Assembly (NCBI GenBank): GCA_964466185.1
Contig: CAYXMS010000004.1
Location: forward strand, 1 to 64,000
Length of the DNA: 64,000 nucleotides
Source: CAZTYI01 sp964466185
GTDB taxonomy: Bacteria > Chlamydiota > Chlamydiia > Chlamydiales > SM23-39
Direction: 5' to 3'
Shown here: positions 18,683-28,600 of the stretch, piece after piece
Position numbering within the stretch: position 1 is the first letter of the stretch
How the letters are laid out: each line of letters starts with the position of its first letter
The notes under the pieces: model-generated
What the model saw: only the letters and a program-made list of their open reading frames with translations
Told to the model about the DNA's origin: nothing
Database searches by the model: none
Translations under genes and position numbers: made by a program

Positions 18683-18952
18683 TTATTGGCCTTTTAAGTT
18701 TCTAATGGCATTGTTAATCATTGAATTTACTTGTGAGATTACGTTAGAAATCGAATCGCCAGTTTGAGTGACTCTAGCCATTTCTAATTGCATCAGCAAA
18801 AATTGTCCTGGAGAAGTTCCTGAAGTATTTGCAGCCAATGAACTTAATTTTTCTGTTACATGTTTTTGTTGCGTATTATAATATTCAATTAATGATTGAA
18901 ATTCAATTTTTGACAGTGCTGCTTTTGTATCAATACCACGAGTATCTGTCAT
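18683..18952 (-). CDS. sctF: T3SS needle subunit SctF (CdsF, CT666-like)
   Basis: An 89-residue helical protein of the size of needle subunits. It contains the central turn region and a C-terminal helix with FLLMQLEMARVTQTGDSISN and a final INNAIRNLKGQ, the pattern of SctF C-termini that line the needle channel. It follows the CdsE gene by 11 bases with AGGAGAAAATT just before the ATG. Hundreds of copies polymerise into the extracellular needle. It lacks a signal peptide, as expected for a T3SS-exported protein. Position between CdsE and CdsG and size make the call firm. Confidence 0.88.
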   Translation of the reverse strand: MTDTRGIDTKAALSKIEFQSLIEYYNTQQKHVTEKLSSLAANTSGTSPGQFLLMQLEMARVTQTGDSISNVISQVNSMINNAIRNLKGQ

Positions 18953-18963
18953 AATTTTCTCCT

Positions 18964-19191
18964 TTATTTGATTTTGTTAATAACTTTTTTAAGAGCATCG
19001 TAGGCATCGGCTATTTTAATCAGTTCTTGGCTTTTTTTACATTTGGGAGATCTCAGCTCGCCTTTGATCTTGGCCAAGTTTTCCGACGCTTTATTTAAAA
19101 TAGCTTTTTTGCGCGCCGGTTGTTTTTTGATCTCAATTTCTAAATCAAAATCAAATTTTTTGGGCTGCTTGCCTTTTTCTAGTCCGTACAT
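18964..19191 (-). CDS. sctE: Needle co-chaperone (CdsE, CT665-like)
   Basis: A 75-residue, very lysine-rich, helical protein between sctD and sctF, the place of chlamydial CdsE. CdsE-type proteins (YscE/PscE-like) pair with the TPR chaperone CdsG and the needle subunit in the cytosol. The sequence is too short for a domain call on its own, so the assignment rests on synteny and size. Note that the symbol sctE is also used elsewhere for the major translocator; here it means CdsE. Confidence 0.65.
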   Translation of the reverse strand: MYGLEKGKQPKKFDFDLEIEIKKQPARKKAILNKASENLAKIKGELRSPKCKKSQELIKIADAYDALKKVINKIK

Positions 19192-19209
19192 ATTTTAGCT
19201 TTCCTTTAT

Positions 19210-21039
19210 TTATCTTTTATAATTGATTTTATATTTTAAGCCATCTTTTTCAAGATAAATCATATGTGCTTTGATTTCTGTTAGCCTCATGCCATCTATG
19301 TAATCGCCAATATTTAAAATTTTATTTTGAATCACAATAGAAAATTCTTCATCGTCTTTTTCAATCAGGCCGGCAACCGGATAATCTTTAGAAATGTCTA
19401 TCCTGGCCATGTCGGGCGTTGTTTCAATGGCAATATTTTTAATGGAATGGATGCCTTTTTTGTTTTTTAAGTATTTTACTAGTTTGTGCATTTGCCCTGT
19501 TTCATCAGAACTGTATCTGCCGGCTAAAATCAGTTCTCCGGAAGCTAGCTCAAAAGAGATGTTGCTAAGACCGTGAAAGATGATTTGCGAGCCGATATCA
19601 ATTTTTAAAATAGACTCAATCACAACTTCATTTTTTAATTTTTCTAAATAGGGGAAATTGGCATTTAAAAAATCAGAGAGCTTTTGAGCATCATTTACCG
19701 TTTCTACATAGCCCTGCACGACAAACTCTCCAGCTTTTAGACTGCGGATGGAAACAGAGCGGAATCCCGATAGATTTTCTAAAATATCGTTCATGTTTTT
19801 CCATACCAGCTCATCAATGATAATATTGTTTTCAAGACTCTCGATAAAAGCCAACGCTTTTAATTTATACAAAAGCTCTTCTTGCTCAATTTGGGTCAGG
19901 ACATGGCCGGTTAAAAACAGTTTGTACATGGCCGGATTAAAAGAAAAATTAACAGATTTATAATCAGAGACAATCTCTTCAATCTCTTCCGAGTAGTCTT
20001 TTTTGACGATTTCAATTTTTTCGCTTTTGAAAAGCGAAAAAAAAGCCAGCGACATACTAAGCAGAATAACTGCGGCTAAAGATGTTAAAACTAAATAATG
20101 CAAGGGAATAATTTTCTTTTTCCAGGAAATTACCTTGGGCTTTGTTTTTTCTTTTTGCTCTTCTGCTTCTTCCTCTTCTTCTGCTTCTTGCGGGGCCGGG
20201 GTATAAATAGTTTCTAACTTCTCGGCATTGCCGGAGACTACAAAAACAGAACTGCCTAAAGCAACTAGATCTTTGGAAGAGAGCTGTTTTTTGCCCTTGC
20301 TTTTTTTAGAGTTGATCAGGGTTGAATTTTTGGAACCCAAATCTTCTACAAAAATATTATTTTCCTTGTCAATAGAAAGTACACAATGGCGGTTGGAAAC
20401 ACTCAGATCATTAAAAATAATATCAGCACTTTCCGGATCCTTGCCAATCACATAGCTTTTGTTTTTTTCCAGGTTGAACTCGGCACCTACGTTAGGGCCG
20501 GAAACAACCCTTAAAATCAGCTCCCCCTGTATCGGAGGTGGATAAGATGGCTCTTCCAGGTCTCTGTCTTCGAAAATAGTATCATAGAGATGCTCGTCTT
20601 CAGATAAAGGCTCTTCTGCTTCGCCGCCTTCTTCCGCAGCTTCATAAGAAGGGGCTTGGCCTACGGCTTTTTTGGCAGTTTTATTTTCGGGAAACTCATC
20701 GTCGTCGGCCGGTTCAGCTTCTTCAGAGGCTGCTTCCGGCTCTTTTAAGCTGTATTTAAATAGGTTCTCGCCAATTTTTATAGTGTCGGTTTCTTTTAAA
20801 AGATGGGGCAGTTTGATTGGTTTGCCGTTAACTAGTAAAGGATTGGTGTCAGATAGATTTTCGATGGTATAGCCAGCGGCAGTTTTTTTAAAAAGTGCAT
20901 GGCGACGGCTGACAGAGGCCTCTTCCAATAGCAGATCAGAGACGTCTTTATCCCGGCCAAGAACATATTGCTCACGGTCTGCTAAAGTTAAAATCAGCCC
21001 TTTGAGAGGCCCTTCTGCTGCTGTTAAAAAATTTGCCAT
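19210..21039 (-). CDS. sctD: T3SS inner-membrane ring protein SctD with two FHA domains (CdsD, CT664-like)
   Basis: The 609-residue protein has a first FHA domain (about residues 10-97, with VLGRDKDVSDLLLEEASVSR and RRHA), an acidic linker, and a second FHA domain (about 172-270, with VIGKDPESADIIFNDLSVSN and NRHCVL). A second acidic and lysine-rich linker and one transmembrane helix (about 313-335) follow. The periplasmic part has BON-like and ring-building domains. Two cytoplasmic FHA domains are a known feature of chlamydial CdsD. FHA domains bind phosphothreonine, which fits a kinase gene in the same cluster. SctD builds the outer ring in the inner membrane. The gene starts about 50 bases after the chaperone gene and continues straight into CdsE. 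Confidence 0.93.
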   Translation of the reverse strand: MANFLTAAEGPLKGLILTLADREQYVLGRDKDVSDLLLEEASVSRRHALFKKTAAGYTIENLSDTNPLLVNGKPIKLPHLLKETDTIKIGENLFKYSLKEPEAASEEAEPADDDEFPENKTAKKAVGQAPSYEAAEEGGEAEEPLSEDEHLYDTIFEDRDLEEPSYPPPIQGELILRVVSGPNVGAEFNLEKNKSYVIGKDPESADIIFNDLSVSNRHCVLSIDKENNIFVEDLGSKNSTLINSKKSKGKKQLSSKDLVALGSSVFVVSGNAEKLETIYTPAPQEAEEEEEAEEQKEKTKPKVISWKKKIIPLHYLVLTSLAAVILLSMSLAFFSLFKSEKIEIVKKDYSEEIEEIVSDYKSVNFSFNPAMYKLFLTGHVLTQIEQEELLYKLKALAFIESLENNIIIDELVWKNMNDILENLSGFRSVSIRSLKAGEFVVQGYVETVNDAQKLSDFLNANFPYLEKLKNEVVIESILKIDIGSQIIFHGLSNISFELASGELILAGRYSSDETGQMHKLVKYLKNKKGIHSIKNIAIETTPDMARIDISKDYPVAGLIEKDDEEFSIVIQNKILNIGDYIDGMRLTEIKAHMIYLEKDGLKYKINYKR

Positions 21040-21088
21040 TTACCTTTTTACCCGGCTTATTTTGATCTCGTCTTGTAGCTTAGCGGCT

Positions 21089-21484
21089 CTATATGCCTGC
21101 TTTTTGAATGAATTCTTTGATTTCTTTTTCCCAAATCTCCCTGGCTCCCAAAAAAAGCTCTAGCTTTTCTTTGAAAAGCTCATAACTTGCTTCATACGGC
21201 ACTGTTCCTGTCAAAGTCAAGGACTTCTCTTCAATGTCCATTCCAATGCTGTTGCCATATGTGCTCTCGGCTAAAAGATTGGCTCTCATCAGATAGGAAA
21301 AAAGTACTTCCCGCCCCTTGCTAGGACAGCCGGTAATTTTAGCTTTTAAATAAAGCTTGTCTTTTTTATGCACCAGATCAAATTGCAGATCATGGTAATC
21401 TAAAAGAAAAATATTTTTTTCTTTTTTAGTAAAAGTTAAATCAAATTCTTTGAATTTTTCTAAAGTCTTTTCCAGCTTATCCAT
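21089..21484 (-). CDS. CesT-type T3SS chaperone (CT663-like)
   Basis: A 131-residue acidic protein with the alternating helix-strand pattern of class I T3SS chaperones. It has an N-terminal helix (LEKTLEKFKEFDLTF), strands around LDYHDLQFDLVHKKDKLYLK, and a C-terminal helix (YELFKEKLELFLGAREIWEK). Its position directly upstream of sctD is that of CT663, described as a T3SS chaperone in Chlamydia. It is the first gene of the basal-body operon. The client is not visible; it may serve an effector encoded elsewhere. Confidence 0.75.
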   Translation of the reverse strand: MDKLEKTLEKFKEFDLTFTKKEKNIFLLDYHDLQFDLVHKKDKLYLKAKITGCPSKGREVLFSYLMRANLLAESTYGNSIGMDIEEKSLTLTGTVPYEASYELFKEKLELFLGAREIWEKEIKEFIQKAGI

Positions 21485-21811
21485 AGCCTGTTTTGTAAAG
21501 CCTTTGTTATTTTAAGCCACCTTTTGCCAGCAACTGCTATGTAGCTTGCCGCCATGTAGCTTATTGTCTTATTTTTCCGATTTTTTGATAAGCCTTTTTT
21601 AATATATATATAAATAACGCCCGGATTTTTCATGGATTTCTTTTTTTGTTTCCTCTCTTGATTAAAATTAGGGGGTTTTATAAAAAAGAAATTCATGAAA
21701 TAAGTAAGGTTTAATTTTAACTCAATTATTAAAGACTGCTTTGTTTTAAAAATTTTAAAATAAAATAGAAAAAATAAAGAACCAGATTTTTGTCTTCTGA
21801 TTAAAAATTAG
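21485..21811. other. Intergenic region between the basal-body and translocator operons
   Basis: This AT-rich stretch lies upstream of the CT663-like gene and downstream of the translocator operon terminator. It must contain the promoter of the basal-body operon, but I see no convincing -35/-10 pair. A 78-codon minus-strand frame (21460-21696) overlaps the chaperone start and is not supported. Confidence 0.35.
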
Positions 21812-21850
21812 ATAAAAGAAAAGACCGCTGAGATTTTGTAAATCCCAGCA
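21812..21850 (-). terminator. Rho-independent terminator of the translocator operon
   Basis: On the minus strand a hairpin with stem GCTGGGATT/AATCTCAGC (21827-21849) is followed by GGTCTTTTCTTTTATC. It lies about 33 bases after the stop of the CopD-like gene. Confidence 0.7.
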
Positions 21851-21882
21851 GCCTCAAAAAGGAGGGAAATTTGTTAGTTTAA

Positions 21883-22752
21883 TTAAGCTCTGGCATGATA
21901 TCTGTTCAGAGTCTCTTCAGTATTTAAAAGATCGTCTGTCAGTCTTGAGAATTTCATAGCGGTATCATGTTCTGTCTGGCCAATAGATCGGTTAGTTTCG
22001 ATTAGATTGCGGGCCAGTTCAACACCAGCTTCGTAGCAAGCCTTTTCGTAAGCTAAAGGAGCGGTTTTAGTAGAAGCATAACCATTGGTTATAGAGCTAA
22101 TAGCTGTGTTAAAACCTTGGATCATCATAGGCATGTTGTGATCTGATCTTTCAGCAGCAGCTTTGTTTTCGGTAAACTTGGCTTCTCTTTTGTCCAAGCG
22201 TTCTTTAATTTGTGTGCGCTCTGGTCCGTACTTTGCAGCTCCAAGATTGTTTTTAGTGTTTCTGAACTGTTCATGATTTGTTTTTTGGGTTTTTCGGGTG
22301 AACGGAATCCAGCTACGTTGATTAGCGGTCAGCTGCTTGTCAAGCTCTTTACCTTGCGGGAATGGATTAGTAGATGCGTTTCGATCTGAGCCTCCTGATC
22401 CAACAGAAGTTGCATTTGAATTTTTTAGTTTTTGGGTTCTTCGTAAACCACGATTGTTACTGGAAATTTTATTTTGGGTTCTTATAGAATTTAAGAAACC
22501 AGCGCCGCAGGCAACTAAGCCGATAATACCGCTCGTTATATTGGCAGTTCCTTCGATCTCTTTCATTTCCTTTTCTTTTTCACCGGCCAATTTCATGCTG
22601 TCATATACGTGCAGAGCTAAATCTCTATTTGTGTCGGCTGTTACCTGCTCTAGGTCTAGACCGGTACGCATGATGTTAATAAAATTTTGTCTTAAATTGT
22701 TGATGCTATCAGCAGAGATAGAAGCAACAGATTCTGTAAATTGGAATACCAT
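21883..22752 (-). CDS. copD: Minor T3SS translocator, CopD-like
   Basis: The 289-residue protein has an N-terminal amphipathic part, one hydrophobic segment (ANITSGIIGLVACGAGFL, about residues 69-88), a polar Asn/Ser/Arg-rich middle and a helical C-terminus (LTDDLLNTEETLNRYHARA). One transmembrane segment plus coiled coils is the layout of SctB/YopD-type translocators. It is the last gene of the translocator operon, 40 bases after the CopB-like gene, and a terminator follows. With the CopB-like protein it would form the pore in the host membrane. Chlamydiaceae CopD is, as I recall, considerably longer, so homology should be confirmed. Confidence 0.6.
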   Translation of the reverse strand: MVFQFTESVASISADSINNLRQNFINIMRTGLDLEQVTADTNRDLALHVYDSMKLAGEKEKEMKEIEGTANITSGIIGLVACGAGFLNSIRTQNKISSNNRGLRRTQKLKNSNATSVGSGGSDRNASTNPFPQGKELDKQLTANQRSWIPFTRKTQKTNHEQFRNTKNNLGAAKYGPERTQIKERLDKREAKFTENKAAAERSDHNMPMMIQGFNTAISSITNGYASTKTAPLAYEKACYEAGVELARNLIETNRSIGQTEHDTAMKFSRLTDDLLNTEETLNRYHARA

Positions 22753-22792
22753 AATTATTATTCTCCTTTTTATTATTTATTTAATTTAACTT

Positions 22793-24436
22793 TTAAACAG
22801 CTTGTCCGAAAATTCTGGCAAACTCAGTTTCGTCGGCAAGATAATCTTGAGGATTTGTAGCGCTTGTCTTAATGACAGACTGAACATTTTCCATAAATTC
22901 TTTAACCAGTTCGATAAAGTTGCGGTTTTGCTGCAGAAATTCGTCAACTAAGCCTTCAGATGCTTTGATGTAGCTGGCTGTTTTCAAAAAACCACCTAAC
23001 TTTTTTTGCAAATCACCTTTGTTTATGTTTAATTTAGCGTTTATAGCACTTGGAATTGTAGCGATATTTGTTAGTATTATCTTAAGTATTATCTTAATCA
23101 TATTCCTGTTTTTTTTAGAGATTGTCTTGCTGATCAGTGAATCAATCATATTGTTAATTCTTTTAAAAGTGGCTTTGACAGCGTTAGCAGTTGATTTGGT
23201 AGTGTTAGCAGTTGCTTTGACAGCGTTAGCAGTTGGTTTAAGAGCTCTTCTCTTATCAATGAATGCTTTTAGGTTTTGTAATCTTTCTCCAGTTGGGCGT
23301 GGGGGAGGGGTTGGTCTTGTGTTTTTGTTCCTTTTCAATAAAGCTAATAAATCTCTGTCAGCTTTAGTAGCTTTGTAATTTCTAAAAGCTTTTTGAAATT
23401 TACTAGCAGCTAAGTTTCTAGCCTGTTTATCAGCTTTGCTTCTGGTTAAGTTCTTGATACGCCATTTTGCTTTAGTAAAAGCGTTTTTTAAGTCGCTGAA
23501 TTTGCCTTTGCTAACCATAGCTATAGCGGCCAGCATGGAAATAGCTGTTAGCACAATGTTAATAGTTAATTTATCTTCATTAGACAGGTTTGTATCGTTA
23601 GCCGCAATCGCACAGTCTTCGACCATGCCGAAAGTTGAAAATCCATAGAATGAGTTGAAAAATAGCTCTTTGGGTATTTCCTTAACCAGCTCTTTTCCAA
23701 ATTGTGTGGCTATTTGTCCAGCTGTTCTAGAGGTGTGAGCTCCTGTTTGAGCAACAGTAGAAGTCATTCCAGCAGAAGCGGCGGAAGTAGTTCCGCCGGT
23801 AGTACCGGCTGCAGCGCTTGATCCGGCAGCTGCTGTACTACCAGCAGCGGCAATGCCAGCTGTTAAAAGTGTTAAAGCTAAAATAATACCAACTTTAGCG
23901 GCGATTTTCTGGCCAGCGGCTTTTTGTTTTTCTTCATCAGATAAAATGCCATCAGAGCCTTTATTAGCTTCATCAATGGATTCGTTCATAGTTTCTATAG
24001 CGCCAGAGAGTTCTAAACTAGCAGTAGCTATGAAAGAAACGCCTACGGCTAAAAGACCTAGGCCGCCACCTGTCCAGGCAGTAGCTCCGCCAATTAGAAA
24101 GCACGCGATGCCTAAGCCTAAAGCAACCCAGCTTAAAATCTTTTGGTCTTTTTCAATATTTGTAATTTCATTATTAATATTTTTTATTTTTTCAATTTGA
24201 GATTCTAAATCTTGCTGCAGAAGTTTTATTAAACCTGTGTATTTTTCGCATCTTAAAACAGACAGCTCAATTTGTTCGGTAGAATTACCGTTGATCTTGT
24301 TTAAAACTTCAGTTAAAAACAAAATCATCTGCACAAGCTTTTTTTGCAGCTGTTTTTTGCTAATCTGAGTGGTTTGAGACACACTCTGATTAGCAGCATT
24401 GGCTGCTTGCGTAAATGTTGTAGTGGTTGTATTCAT
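22793..24436 (-). CDS. copB: Major T3SS translocator, CopB-like
   Basis: The 547-residue protein has a polar N-terminus (MNTTTTTFTQAANAANQSVS), a coiled coil (about 30-100), and a long hydrophobic region (about 100-145 and 175-215, Gly/Ala-rich: LGIACFLIGGATAWTGGGLG; AAGSTAAAGSSAAAGTTGG). A further hydrophobic stretch follows near residue 290, then Arg/Lys/Ala-rich coiled coil. This is the layout of SctE/YopB/CopB translocators. There is no signal peptide, consistent with T3SS export. Internal repeats of the TANAVKATANTTKSTANAVK type occur near residues 400-420. The gene is followed by the CopD-like gene and preceded by two small genes. No LcrH/SycD-type TPR chaperone gene is adjacent, unlike in Chlamydia. 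Confidence 0.7.
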   Translation of the reverse strand: MNTTTTTFTQAANAANQSVSQTTQISKKQLQKKLVQMILFLTEVLNKINGNSTEQIELSVLRCEKYTGLIKLLQQDLESQIEKIKNINNEITNIEKDQKILSWVALGLGIACFLIGGATAWTGGGLGLLAVGVSFIATASLELSGAIETMNESIDEANKGSDGILSDEEKQKAAGQKIAAKVGIILALTLLTAGIAAAGSTAAAGSSAAAGTTGGTTSAASAGMTSTVAQTGAHTSRTAGQIATQFGKELVKEIPKELFFNSFYGFSTFGMVEDCAIAANDTNLSNEDKLTINIVLTAISMLAAIAMVSKGKFSDLKNAFTKAKWRIKNLTRSKADKQARNLAASKFQKAFRNYKATKADRDLLALLKRNKNTRPTPPPRPTGERLQNLKAFIDKRRALKPTANAVKATANTTKSTANAVKATFKRINNMIDSLISKTISKKNRNMIKIILKIILTNIATIPSAINAKLNINKGDLQKKLGGFLKTASYIKASEGLVDEFLQQNRNFIELVKEFMENVQSVIKTSATNPQDYLADETEFARIFGQAV

Positions 24437-24464
24437 ATTATTTATTTTATTAAATTGTTAATTA

Positions 24465-24905
24465 TTAAACTCTTACAGAACTTGCCAGTTCAACGGCCTT
24501 GGAAAGTGTGGTCAATACAGATTCACCGATCTGAGGTAATATAGAAGCACCGGAAGCTAAGGTTTTTACCATTTGCTGAACGGCAGAGGTGATTGGAGTT
24601 AAAGACTCAATCTGTTTTTCATATTCCAGCTCGGTCTGTTTTAAGTCGGATTTTAAACGGGCTAACTCTTCTTCAGCGTTTTTTCTGTCTGTAGAAGTTA
24701 CATCGGTATGGCCTTTAACTGTGTCAATTTGAGCATTAATAGTCGTTTGTTTTATTTTCATAGTTTTCATCTTTTCATCATTAGCTGTAGATAAAAGACC
24801 ACTGTAGCCTTCCGCCAGATTCACGAATCCAGCCTGGGCTGAGTTGAACGAGTCAACATACTTGTAAAAGCTCTTTAAATATTTTAAAATTCCGTTATTT
24901 GACAT
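24465..24905 (-). CDS. Small helical protein of the translocator operon (possible CT577 counterpart)
   Basis: The 146-residue protein is mostly coiled coil (DRKNAEEELARLKSDLKQTE) with a more hydrophobic C-terminal helix (ITSAVQQMVKTLASGASILP). It lacks a signal peptide. It lies 28 bases upstream of the CopB-like gene. In Chlamydia the gene before copB is CT577, a small protein of unknown function, so this may be its counterpart, but I cannot confirm it by sequence. It could be a secreted component (tip or filament-like) or a chaperone partner. Confidence 0.55.
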   Translation of the reverse strand: MSNNGILKYLKSFYKYVDSFNSAQAGFVNLAEGYSGLLSTANDEKMKTMKIKQTTINAQIDTVKGHTDVTSTDRKNAEEELARLKSDLKQTELEYEKQIESLTPITSAVQQMVKTLASGASILPQIGESVLTTLSKAVELASSVRV

Positions 24906-24955
24906 AATTTATTGTTTTATGGGTTTATTATTATTGTTAATTTTTGAAGGATTAA

Positions 24956-25231
24956 TTACTTTGCTGTTGTTTCTTGAGAAAGAAAAGCAGCAGGATTTTT
25001 AATCATTTGGTCGATCTGTTCTCTAGACATGCCTACCTTGTCGGCACAAGAATAAATAGTTTTTATAAGCTCAGATTTTAGCTTGTTAAGCTCTTCTAAA
25101 GCCTTGGCTTTTTCATCAGGATCATTGGATTGCAACATTAATATAGCCTTCTGAGCCATAGCAGTATACTGCTCCATAAGTTTTTCTAAACCTTCCTCTG
25201 AGATAGTTTGATTTTTTAGATTGTTTGTCAT
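24956..25231 (-). CDS. First gene of the translocator operon; small helical protein
   Basis: The 91-residue acidic helical protein (ISEEGLEKLMEQYTAMAQKA; LEELNKLKSELIKTIYSCAD) has no recognised domain. A strong AGGAGG lies 10 bases before the ATG and a near-consensus promoter (TTTACA, 17 bases, TATAAT) stands just upstream, so this gene leads the operon with the two translocators. Small helical proteins at such positions are often chaperones or secreted regulators, but this is only inference. Confidence 0.6.
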   Translation of the reverse strand: MTNNLKNQTISEEGLEKLMEQYTAMAQKAILMLQSNDPDEKAKALEELNKLKSELIKTIYSCADKVGMSREQIDQMIKNPAAFLSQETTAK

Positions 25232-25258
25232 ATGCTTAAAATTCCTCCTTCTAGTTTA

Positions 25259-25287
25259 ATTATAACACAAATTTGATACTATGTAAA
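25259..25287 (-). promoter_or_regulatory. Near-consensus sigma-70-type promoter of the translocator operon
   Basis: On the minus strand a -35 TTTACA (25282-25287) is followed after exactly 17 bases by a perfect -10 TATAAT (25259-25264). It lies 28 bases upstream of the ATG at 25231, with AGAAGGAGG as ribosome binding site in between. Chlamydial promoters are often weakly conserved, so this match stands out. Confidence 0.8.
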
Positions 25288-25574
25288 GGAAAAATTTAAA
25301 ATATCTTAATACTATCTTTAAGATATAAGTTAAGCTGTTAATAATAAGCGATTTGTGTTAATCTAAAAATAGCTTGTTTTGCAAGTTATTGATTATTAAT
25401 TGTTTATATTAAAAACAAACGGTTTAAAATATAAGTATTTTATAATCAAGGTGTTATGTGAAAAGCCCGGCCGTAAGTAGGCTAAAGACTTGTCTTTTAG
25501 ACTAAATCAAAGCTCTTTTATTTTTAATTAATCCTTAGGTTGAATTAATAAAAAATCAGATTTTTACCCATTTG
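25288..25574. other. Intergenic region between the giant repeat protein and the translocator operon
   Basis: AT-rich, with no frame worth calling. It holds a small inverted repeat (TAAAGAC-TT-GTCTTTA) near 25483-25498 and otherwise nothing I can assign. Confidence 0.4.
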
Positions 25575-25610
25575 CTGACAATTAACCATATATATAAGGT
25601 TAATTGTCAG
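25575..25610 (-). terminator. Hairpin after the giant repeat protein gene
   Basis: A perfect 13-base inverted repeat, CTGACAATTAACC and GGTTAATTGTCAG, with a ten-base AT loop, lies 10 bases after the stop of the giant gene. The T tract that should follow is weak, so it may act as a terminator or as an mRNA 3' end stabiliser. Confidence 0.55.
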
Positions 25611-25619
25611 TAAGATATA

Positions 25620-28600
25620 TTAGCGGCTCATTTTTTCTATCATGTTCTTGATAATGTCAAATAAAGCCTGCCAGGCTGTTTTGATAAAAGTTATTAGTTC
25701 ATTATGAGTATTGGTAACCGTCTGAACTTCTAGCTGCAATTTGGTGTTTTGAGAGTTAAAATATGTTCCTACCGCATTAACACCAAGTGTAATGCTATTA
25801 ACCTTGTCTGTTGCCTTGGGCGTGGCCCCTATATTGTTGAAAAGAACTTCAGCTACATTTTTACTTTCGACGCCATGGACATTTGTTTCTTGGGAATAAG
25901 CGTTTAAAGTATCTGCTAAAGTAGTATTTCCTATCGGGATTTCCTTAAAAGCATCTATGATTTTATTATACTTGTTTTTTAAATTGGGAAAAATAGCTTC
26001 ATAATTTTTAGCCATAACCCTTAAGGATATTTTTTTGCTAAAGTCATACTCCGGATTATAATCTAAAGCATTTGTATTATATGTTCTGTTTGTTCCATAG
26101 AGCGGATCGATAATGCCGTGCACCAGCTCTGCAGCTTTTTCTTTAGAAGCTGGCGATAAATCGTTATAAACAGTAGACATGTCCAAATCGTCTGATACGT
26201 AATCCGGATCGTTAGTCCGTTGTTTTTGTATATATTCTTCTACTTTGCTTTTTACAAAATTGATATATTCATCTAAACCATTAGTAATAGAGGCTACTAA
26301 ATCATTGCCCTTGGACATTAATCCCAGAGTATCCCCCAAAGAGCCAATCTCCCTTTGCAGATCCTCTCCTTTATTAAAAATAGTACCTAAAAGATCGGTC
26401 AGCTTTTTAGAGCTTATGGATTCTGTTTTCTGCTCTTGGATCTGGTTCAGGATCTCGCTATAAACAGCCTGGATGATGCTGCCCATGCTGTTTGCGGAAG
26501 CTGCTGCTAGTTTGCCGACAATTAAAGCTTCCAGGGTCTTTTCTTTGGCTATGTTGATTTGAGAGAGATTTTGATAGTCCGAGTCTAAATCAGAAACTTG
26601 TGTTAGGGTTTGAGTAATAATATTTTGTAAATCAGTTGCTAAACTCGTGTTACCATCTAAAAGAAGAGAAGCAATATGGTTGCGTGTACCGTCTGTTTTG
26701 GTTATTTCTTCTGCACTAGCACTGTCTAGATAAGCTTGAGCTTCTGCCCGAGAGCTCTTGGTAAGCGCACTTTGCATTCTTGTCAGAATTTGATCGTAGA
26801 CATTTTTCAGGCTTGGCTTGTTTGCTCCCATGATTTTTAAAATGTCCAGGGAATCGAGAAGCTTTTGGGTTGTTTGTTGGTTATAAGAATTGCCTGTATT
26901 GACATAATTGTTTGAAAAAATCTCTTTAAAATAGTTTAAAACATCAGTAATGTTAGGGGATTCTATGGAATCTATTAAAGTTCGATAATCGGCGGCTTCA
27001 GTTTTATAATCTTTAATCCATTCTTGTACTAGGATGAAGTTCAATTTACCTGTGGCGACACCGATTGGATTTAATAGTTTAGTAGTAATATGCTGTAAAG
27101 AGCCGTTGTCTTGACCTTCTTGTATGAGTTGTGCTCTGGCCATATCTAAATATTTCTGGATCGTATAAGTGCCATTGTTTACCTCAGACGCATCGATCAT
27201 GCCTGATAGACGGTTTATAAAATTATCGTATGACCTTTGATAAAAACTGCTGCCGCTGTTGACTGCCATTTTTCTAAAGTTTTCTAATGCGTTTAGAAAG
27301 TTTTTAGTGGTTTGACGTGTTGCGGAATTAACATCCGATGAAGGAAATGTTAATGTGTTTGTAATAGTATCCCATTGCGCAAATAGGTTATTGGCAATAT
27401 CGGTGGCATATAAAGAAGCTGTTTGGTTTACTATTTGGAAATTATTTAAATTAGTTTGAAAAGGCTGCATGGTTTTGCTTATAGCAGCAGTGTTAAATGT
27501 TTTTTGTAGAGCAGCTAAGCATTGGCTGGCTGCGGTTTTTCCATTCATAACATAATTGTAGCCTACAACTGACTCGATAAGTGTTGATAAATAGCTGTTT
27601 TGAATATCAGTTTCATTCGTGTTTATGCTTCCGTCTTCCTTGCGTACAATACCAGTCAGGCTGTCAAAAATTTGCGTTAGCTCTTCTGTATGCGTATCTG
27701 CATATTTTTCATTTAAAAGGGATAAAAAGTTAAAAAATTCTAGGTTTTTGGCATAATTAAAGGTTAAAGAGTTTTGCCTTTCTGAAAGCAAGATTTCAAA
27801 ATTTTGCAGGTCCGCTTTAAAATCAACAGGGAGCAGAGCATCTTGCACTGTTTGCAGAGCATGAGCTTTAAAAGCAGCTATGTCATTTAGGAAAAAATTA
27901 GAGCGATCAATAATATTATCAGCATCGAAATTAATAATAGTAGATTTGAAGTTGGCTAAAAAATCATCTGTAGCTGCAGGAGCTTGCATAATATTAAAAC
28001 GATATTTAAATTCGTCGATTTTTGTTTGTAAAACATTTTTTGCCGTCGTCGTTGTTGTTGTATTAGAAACGTTAATATAAGAATAGGATAAATAATTTAA
28101 ATAAAGTGTACTTAGGAAAGGTTGATATTTGTTCAGCTCTTGTTGCAGCTCGTCTTTTTGATATTTAGAATATTTAGCGGTTAGTGTAGGTATAAAATTT
28201 ATGATCTGCTCGGCTAAAGAAGCATTAAATGTATCCAGATTCTTAACCTGCTCAATTAGATCTCGGAAATTTTGTATGTCGGCTGCTAAATCAAATGGAC
28301 CTACCACAGATACAGAAGTAGCCTCAACATTTGAGATATGTGTGGCTTTGGCTATAACAGCGGAAATTTCAGCGTTTGAACGGAGGGCTAAAGAAGAAAT
28401 GTTTAGATCTTTGTATTCTGTTTTTAATTGGTCAATTGTATAATTTGTAATGTTTGGAATTAATAAGCCGCATTTGCTTTGTAGATCAGTTATTTTAGCC
28501 TCAGCCGAGGTTTCTCCATTAGCATAGTATTCATAAGCCGCATAATTTTTAAAAACTGCAGTTAAATATTCACTAAGCTCTTGAACTACTGAGGTGATTT

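Noticed and set aside
21460..21696. 78-codon minus-strand frame before the CT663-like chaperone gene
   Set aside because: It overlaps the chaperone start, is low in complexity and has no recognisable feature.
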